A stretch of DNA of 16,940 nucleotides from an uncultured Acidimicrobiaceae bacterium (GTDB lineage: Bacteria > Actinomycetota > Acidimicrobiia > Acidimicrobiales > MedAcidi-G1). Below are positions 13,562 to 16,940 of this stretch, piece after piece. The position numbers and the translations under genes were made by a program. The notes under the pieces were generated by a model. The model searched no databases and was not told where the DNA came from. It saw only the letters and a program-made list of their open reading frames with translations. Position 1 is the first letter of the stretch. Each line of letters begins with the position of its first letter. The stretch is taken from contig CAJXIS010000006.1 of the NCBI GenBank assembly GCA_913054115.1, positions 1-16,940 on the forward strand. The letters are read 5' to 3'.

Positions 13562-13807
13562 TCAGGCGGCCGCCACGTCGAGTCGACGTCGTTCCCGCCT
13601 GATGCGCCGGCGCTGCCTCTCCGAGCAGCCACCCCAGACACCGTGGTCGATGCGCTGGTCGAGTGCGTACTCGAGGCAGTGGTCGCTCACCGTGCATTCG
13701 GCGCAGATGGCCTTGGCGACCTCGACCCCCAGCCCGTCGCTGGGGAAGAACGTGTTCGGCGGGATCTCCTGGCACCGTGCCCGCCCCATCCAGAGTGTGT
13801 TCAACAT
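13562..13807 (-). CDS. WhiB-family iron-sulfur transcriptional regulator
   Basis: This encodes 81 residues with C12-X22-C35-X2-C38-X5-C44, the WhiB cysteine spacing, then GVWGG (56-60) and a strongly basic tail (RQRRRIRRERRR). An extra cysteine, C61, directly follows the GVWGG turn. It differs enough from the WhiB at 12464 to be a separate sub-family; I cannot name which one. The start ATG at 13807 is chosen because homology starts there and AAGGAG lies 11 bases upstream; the ORF could extend to 13969, but that part has no WhiB character. Its promoter must lie in 13808-14056, shared with the divergent phosphate-transport genes, where a perfect palindrome at 13947-13963 is a candidate operator. 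Confidence 0.9.
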   Translation of the reverse strand: MLNTLWMGRARCQEIPPNTFFPSDGLGVEVAKAICAECTVSDHCLEYALDQRIDHGVWGGCSERQRRRIRRERRRLDVAAA

Positions 13808-13946
13808 CGCATCAACGGCTCCTTGCCTGCTCGGTGTGGTTCCGAGGCCCTGTCGGTTCCCGCCCCGTGGACACCATTGATGCCAGAAGGGGGCGAAAGC
13901 CCGTGTAAAGGCTCGTGCCCCAACCGGCGAGGCGGCTGCCACGGTC

Positions 13947-13963
13947 GAGAGATCCGATCTCTC
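13947..13963. promoter_or_regulatory. Perfect 17-bp palindrome, candidate operator
   Basis: GAGAGATC-C-GATCTCTC is an exact inverted repeat of two 8-bp arms around one base. It lies in the divergent gap between the whiB gene (minus) and the Na/Pi-PhoU genes (plus), about 45 bases upstream of the plus-strand -10 box. A dimeric regulator could bind here; none is identified. Confidence 0.5.
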
Positions 13964-14008
13964 CTCCACAGATCTGCCGCGGTTCGGTGCAGCGCCATTC
14001 CGTGGTCC

Positions 14009-14014
14009 TAGATT
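14009..14014 (+). promoter_or_regulatory. -10 box upstream of the Na/Pi transporter leader ORF
   Basis: TAGATT ends 7 bases before ATG 14022, which opens a 12-codon leader ORF. The predicted transcript would start at or next to that ATG. Confidence 0.5.
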
Positions 14015-14021
14015 GCGCCTG

Positions 14022-14060
14022 ATGCCCCGGCCGGAAACTGCAGTACAGGACCCTCGGTGA
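14022..14060 (+). CDS. Candidate leaderless 12-residue leader ORF (MPRPETAVQDPR)
   Basis: ATG 14022 lies 7 bases after TAGATT. The ORF ends with TGA at 14058-14060, which overlaps the GTG start of the Na/Pi transporter (14057-14059) as GTGA. Ribosomes loading on the leaderless ATG could re-initiate at the GTG. The transporter has only a partial AGGA motif of its own. The inference is from layout; no peptide function is suggested. Confidence 0.4.
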   Translation: MPRPETAVQDPR

Positions 14061-15199
14061 CCGACACCCCCACGACGCGAACGAGCGAAGGCGGACTCTC
14101 GACCCCGGTTCGGGCGGTTATCGTCCTGGCCCTGCTCTACCTGTTCCTGACCGGCGTCGAGCTGCTCGGTGGCGGGTTCAAGTACCTCGGCAAGGACCTC
14201 GTCGACGGCCTGTTCGAGGGCGTGTCGAATCCGCTCGGAGGGTTCTTCGTCGGCCTGCTGGCGACCATCCTCGTCCAGTCCTCATCGGTCTCGACATCGG
14301 TGATCGTCGGACTGGTCGCCAGCGGTGTGGTCGGGGTCGATGAGGCCGTCCCGATGGTCATGGGCGCCAATGTGGGGACGACGGTCACGGCCGTGATCGT
14401 GTCCCTCGCACACATACGCCATGCCCAGGAGTTCCGCCGGGCCTTCGCTGCGGCGACCGTCCACGACTTCTTCAACATCCTCGCCGTGGCCGTGTTCCTG
14501 CCGATCGAGATCGCCACCGGCTTCCTGTCCAAGACCGCCGGCTGGATCACCGACCAGGTCATCGGAACCTCGGGGGCCACCTTCCAGAGCCCACTCAAAC
14601 AGGCGGTCAAGATGCCAGCCGGGTGGGTGAGAGATCGGCTGACGGGTCTCGGCGCACACGACGACCTCCTCGGAGGACTGCTGATCGGGATCGGCGTGGC
14701 GTGCATCTTCGTGGCGCTGGCCTTCATCACGAAGAACATGCGGCTGCTCGTGGCCGACCGGGTCGAGGTCGCCATCAACCGGGCCCTCGGCGCCGGTTCC
14801 GGCATGGTGGCGATCCTGCTGGGTGCGGTCATCACGATCTCGGTGCAGTCGTCGTCGATCACGACGTCGGTGCTCGTGCCACTCGCCGCTTCCGGGGTGT
14901 TGACCCTCGAGAACATCTATCCGGTGACCCTCGGGGCCAACGTGGGCACCACGGTCACGGCACTGTTGGCATCGCTGGCCACCGGGAGTCCGGCGGCGGT
15001 CACCGTGGCCATCGTGCACACGCTGTTCAACCTCAGCGGGATCGCGGTCTTCTATCCCGTGAAGGCGCTGCGCAACGTGCCGATCAGGCTGGCCAGGGGT
15101 CTGGCGGACATTGCGTACGATCGCCGCAGCATGGCCGTGGGCTACACCTTGGGTATGTTCGTGGTGGTGCCGCTGCTCGGCGTGCTGATCCTCCGATGA
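14057..15199 (+). CDS. Na+/phosphate cotransporter (NptA/PF02690 type)
   Basis: This encodes 380 residues, hydrophobic throughout, with the inverted-repeat signature of Na/Pi-II cotransporters: QSSS at 74-77 with GANVGTTVTA at 103-112, and again QSSS at 264-267 with GANVGTTVTA at 293-302. Each repeat forms half of the phosphate and sodium path. About 8 membrane segments are visible. The protein brings phosphate into the cell with sodium. It starts at GTG 14057, overlapping the stop of a 12-codon leader ORF. It is followed by a 29-codon ORF and then PhoU, the usual partner of this family. No PhoU domain is fused at its own C-terminus, which fits a separate PhoU gene. Confidence 0.92.
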   Translation: MTDTPTTRTSEGGLSTPVRAVIVLALLYLFLTGVELLGGGFKYLGKDLVDGLFEGVSNPLGGFFVGLLATILVQSSSVSTSVIVGLVASGVVGVDEAVPMVMGANVGTTVTAVIVSLAHIRHAQEFRRAFAAATVHDFFNILAVAVFLPIEIATGFLSKTAGWITDQVIGTSGATFQSPLKQAVKMPAGWVRDRLTGLGAHDDLLGGLLIGIGVACIFVALAFITKNMRLLVADRVEVAINRALGAGSGMVAILLGAVITISVQSSSITTSVLVPLAASGVLTLENIYPVTLGANVGTTVTALLASLATGSPAAVTVAIVHTLFNLSGIAVFYPVKALRNVPIRLARGLADIAYDRRSMAVGYTLGMFVVVPLLGVLILR

Positions 15200-15229
15200 A
15201 GCGTTCTCCGATGGAGCGTTCTTCGATGG
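15192..15229 (+). repeat. 15-bp tandem repeat across the transporter stop codon
   Basis: TCCGATGAAGCGTTC and TCCGATGGAGCGTTC are adjacent (15192-15206, 15207-15221), followed by a partial third unit (TTCGATGG, 15222-15229). Because the unit is a multiple of three, each copy supplies an in-frame ATG to the following small ORF. Confidence 0.85.
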
Positions 15230-15285
15230 CCACTCGACCCACACCGACCGAACCGGCAGGACACAGGAGGCGACACCCATGGTGA
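15196..15285 (+). CDS. Candidate 29-residue ORF linking the Na/Pi transporter and PhoU
   Basis: ATG 15196 overlaps the transporter stop (ATGA, TGA at 15197-15199). The ORF ends with TGA at 15283-15285, which overlaps PhoU's second ATG (15285) as TGATG. Its N-terminus repeats M-[KE]-R-S-[PS] three times because of the 15-bp repeats, giving alternative starts at 15196, 15211 and 15226. The rest is Thr/Pro- and Arg-rich (TRPTPTEPAGHRRRHPW). The end of the ORF contains PhoU's AGGAGG site. It may be a small protein, or simply keep ribosomes moving through the gap. No similarity is recognised. Confidence 0.4.
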   Translation: MKRSPMERSSMATRPTPTEPAGHRRRHPW

Positions 15286-15947
15286 TGAGCTTTTTCCGGA
15301 AGCCCGATGAGAGCGGCCTCGCACACATCGACGCCCAGGTACAGCGGATGATCATCGACGCCCGCCACACCTTCGACCTGGCCATGAACGCCCTGACCGG
15401 CGGACCGGTGGCAACGGTCGCCGACGAGGTTCGACGGACCGATCGTCAGATCAACCTCACCGAGATCAAGATCCGCCGGGAGCTGGTCGTGCACGCCTCG
15501 GTGCATGGCGGCGTCGACACGCCCGAGGTGCTGGTCTTCATGAACATGGTGAAGGACCTCGAACGCATCGGTGACTACAACAAGAACATCTTCGACCTCG
15601 CCGACGACGGCGTGTCGATGGCCGAAGCGCCTGACCTCGACCTCCTGATCGACTACCGCGACGAGCTCTCGTCACGCATCGCCCTCATGGGCGAGCTCCT
15701 CACCACCCGCGACGAGGATCGGGCCCGTGCCTACATCGATCGAGGCGACGAACTGCGCCGCGAGTTCGACGGCCGCATCCAGGCACTGCTCCACTCCACC
15801 GAGACGGCGATGGTCGCCGTCCCGCGGGCCCTGCTGTACCGGTTCCTCAAGCGGGTCACGGCCCACTCCCTGAACGTGGTGTCGGGGGTCGTCATGCCGG
15901 TTGACCGGCTCGACTACTTCGACGAGGACGAGGACACACGAGTCTGA
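15279..15947 (+). CDS. phoU: PhoU-domain phosphate-uptake regulator
   Basis: This encodes 222 residues, almost all helical, with two PhoU three-helix bundles. The metal-binding motif is DLERIGDYNKNI (93-104). The second bundle is less conserved, and the C-terminus (KRVTAHSLNVVSGVVMPVDR, 191-210) is typical of PhoU proteins partnered with Na/Pi cotransporters. PhoU proteins restrain phosphate uptake and, in Pst systems, signal to the PhoR kinase; here the partner is presumably the cotransporter just upstream, since no pst genes are seen. ATG 15279 is chosen because AGGAGG (15265-15270) is 8 bases away; ATG 15285 is the alternative and is the one that overlaps the upstream small ORF's stop. The extra residues would be only two. 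Confidence 0.9.
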   Translation: MVMSFFRKPDESGLAHIDAQVQRMIIDARHTFDLAMNALTGGPVATVADEVRRTDRQINLTEIKIRRELVVHASVHGGVDTPEVLVFMNMVKDLERIGDYNKNIFDLADDGVSMAEAPDLDLLIDYRDELSSRIALMGELLTTRDEDRARAYIDRGDELRREFDGRIQALLHSTETAMVAVPRALLYRFLKRVTAHSLNVVSGVVMPVDRLDYFDEDEDTRV

Positions 15948-15958
15948 GCCCGACCGTG

Positions 15959-15964
15959 TAGACC
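15959..15964 (+). promoter_or_regulatory. Possible -10 box for a leaderless surE
   Basis: TAGACC ends 6 bases before the surE ATG, matching the leaderless spacing of the window although the last base is C rather than T. No ribosome-binding site is visible in the 23-base gap after phoU. Confidence 0.35.
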
Positions 15965-15970
15965 CTCTCC

Positions 15971-16720
15971 ATGCGGGTCCTGGTCACCAACGACGACGGC
16001 ATCGACTCGCCAGGCCTCGCGGCGCTCGCCGAGATGGTCGGCGAGGCCGGCCACACACCCGTCGTGGCGGCACCAGTGCGAGACCAGAGTGGCGTGGCGG
16101 CCGCCCTCGGACCCCTCGACGACCCCTCCCGGGTGAGCATCGAGCGGGTGTCGATGGACGGCCTGGATGCCCATGCCGTCCACGCCCCGACGGCGCTCAT
16201 CGTCATGCTGGCGATGCAGGGCGGCTTCGGTGAGGCGCCCGACCTGGTGGTGTCGGGGATAAACAACGGTCCGAACACCGGGAGGTCGACGCTGCACTCT
16301 GCGACGGTGGCTGCGGTTCTCGTCGCCGGCTACCACGGCCGGTCGGGCCTGGCCGTCAGCCAGGTCGACGGTGCCCCCCAGCTCTGGTCGACGGCGGCGA
16401 CGATGGCGCGGCCGCTGCTGGACTGGCTGTGCCACGCCCCGGTCGCGACGCTGCTGAACCTCAATGTGCCGAACAGCGACCCAGGCGACGTGCTCGGACT
16501 CCGACAGGCGGGGCTGGCGTCCGTCGGTGGTGTCGAGACGGTGGTCCTGGGGCGGGACGAGACAGGCATCGACATCGACCTCGTCCCGACGAGTCGAGAG
16601 CTCCCCCCGGGCCTCGACTCGACACTTCTGCGCGAGGGTTGGGCCACGGTCAGCGCCATCGCCCCACCGACCTCCCTCGACATCGAGCTTCCGACCGAGC
16701 AGTGGTGGAGTGATCGTTGA
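15971..16720 (+). CDS. surE: SurE-family 5'/3'-nucleotidase
   Basis: This encodes 249 residues, the usual SurE length. The signature N-terminus is VLVTNDDGIDSPGLAALAE (3-21), with metal ligands Asp8 and Asp9. RDQSG (37-41) supplies the metal-binding serine S40, and SGINNGPNTG (95-104) the asparagine ligand N98. SurE removes phosphate from nucleoside monophosphates and related compounds, using a divalent metal. Two usually well-kept segments differ: the GTPADC stretch reads HAPTALI (71-77), and the SGTVxAA stretch reads HSATVAAV (109-116). The metal site looks intact, so it should be active, but substrate choice may be changed. It is 23 bases after phoU and may be co-transcribed or have its own leaderless promoter. 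Confidence 0.85.
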   Translation: MRVLVTNDDGIDSPGLAALAEMVGEAGHTPVVAAPVRDQSGVAAALGPLDDPSRVSIERVSMDGLDAHAVHAPTALIVMLAMQGGFGEAPDLVVSGINNGPNTGRSTLHSATVAAVLVAGYHGRSGLAVSQVDGAPQLWSTAATMARPLLDWLCHAPVATLLNLNVPNSDPGDVLGLRQAGLASVGGVETVVLGRDETGIDIDLVPTSRELPPGLDSTLLREGWATVSAIAPPTSLDIELPTEQWWSDR

Positions 16721-16806
16721 CGCAGGTCTGAGCGTCTCGCCACGACTCGAAGGTCTGCCGGCGGTCCGAAATCCTGGTGGCCTGAACGTGGGTGACCGGC
16801 GGCTCC

Positions 16807-16812
16807 TAGCCT
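16807..16812 (+). promoter_or_regulatory. -10 box, leaderless promoter of the MFS-like gene
   Basis: TAGCCT ends 7 bases before GTG 16820, with no ribosome-binding site between. It lies in the 99-bp gap after surE, which has no other clear feature except a weak GACGC/GCGTC pairing at the surE stop. Confidence 0.5.
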
Positions 16813-16819
16813 GAGCGTC

Positions 16820-16940
16820 GTGGCTCCCTCCGCACCCCGCCCCCGTAACCCGCGAGGGATCGTCAACCCGTTCGTGCAGATGGCGAAGACGCACGCCCTG
16901 TCCTCGATGTGCGACGCCATGATCGCGGTCGCCCTGGCCG
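16820..16940 (+). CDS. Probable MFS transporter, N-terminal fragment
   Basis: GTG 16820 opens a frame that runs off the window after 40 codons. The visible part has a basic, Pro/Arg-rich cytoplasmic lead (APSAPRPRNPRGIVNPFV), then MAKTHALSSMCDAMIAVALA, which resembles the first-helix region of actinobacterial major facilitator superfamily transporters (the usual form being RTHALSxAGDALVAVALA). The start is supported by the leaderless -10 box. Because only the first helix is seen, the family call is tentative and the substrate unknown. Confidence 0.6.
   Translation, partial: MAPSAPRPRNPRGIVNPFVQMAKTHALSSMCDAMIAVALA

Noticed and set aside
13889..13902. GGGC-GAAA-GCCC tetraloop hairpin as a possible riboswitch
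   Set aside because: A single four-base stem with a GNRA loop is not enough, it lies upstream of the predicted transporter promoter, and no known riboswitch consensus could be matched by eye.
13316..14011. 231-residue plus-strand ORF
   Set aside because: It is antisense to the second whiB gene and runs through non-coding gaps on both sides; composition changes along its length and no motif is seen.
15914..16894. 326-residue minus-strand ORF
   Set aside because: It is antisense to surE and the MFS-like start; no domain is visible.
1..16940. tRNA, rRNA, CRISPR arrays, insertion-sequence ends, attachment sites
   Set aside because: None could be recognised on reading the intergenic stretches on both strands; short palindromes and repeats found are listed as such.

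Overview
The window is high-GC DNA with strongly GC-biased third codon positions. It carries two WhiB-family iron-sulfur regulators, a TatA-type translocase subunit, a b558-type succinate dehydrogenase anchor, and many start codons placed 6-8 bases after a TANNNT -10 box, as in leaderless actinobacterial mRNAs. This points to an actinobacterium, possibly Acidimicrobiia; the class is inferred from overall gene flavour, not proven here.

Layout. (1) 1-918, minus: the first codons of sdhA and the whole sdhC-type anchor. (2) 1010-3109, minus: a GH2/beta-mannosidase-like protein lacking both expected catalytic glutamates, divergent from (3) 3200-4693, plus: a MoxR/Mg-chelatase-like AAA+ ATPase. (4) 4937-6308, plus: an ABC-2-type permease whose frame is broken near 5400-5440, closed by a strong terminator. 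(5) 6309-6632: an odd A/C-rich spacer, then a small membrane protein (6633-6923). (6) 6956-9038, minus: a MaoC-type hydratase with a one-base frameshift, followed by a GH1-like protein lacking the nucleophile. (7) 9144-10184, plus: an APH/ACAD10-type phosphotransferase, divergent from the MaoC gene. (8) 10219-12264, plus: the VWA-domain protein that normally pairs with the AAA+ ATPase, here about 5.5 kb away from it. (9) 12464-13380, plus: WhiB, tatA and a 92-residue unknown; then a second WhiB on the minus strand (13562-13807). (10) 14057-15947, plus: Na/Pi cotransporter and PhoU. (11) 15971-16720: SurE-like phosphatase. (12) 16820 to the end: start of a probable MFS transporter.

How the genes relate. 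SdhC and SdhA form the membrane end of complex II. The AAA+ and VWA proteins probably form a MoxR-VWA chaperone or metal-insertion type machine. The MaoC hydratase and APH-like kinase share a divergent promoter region and may both act on acyl-CoA substrates. The Na/Pi cotransporter and PhoU form a phosphate-uptake unit.

The most unusual signals are: two glycosidase homologues that have independently lost catalytic glutamates; tiny ORFs whose stop codons overlap the start of the AAA+ ATPase, the Na/Pi transporter and (with both ends overlapping) PhoU, two of them beginning at apparent leaderless transcription starts; and a decayed duplication of the 3' end of whiB next to the intact copy. No tRNA, rRNA, CRISPR array or insertion sequence was recognised.
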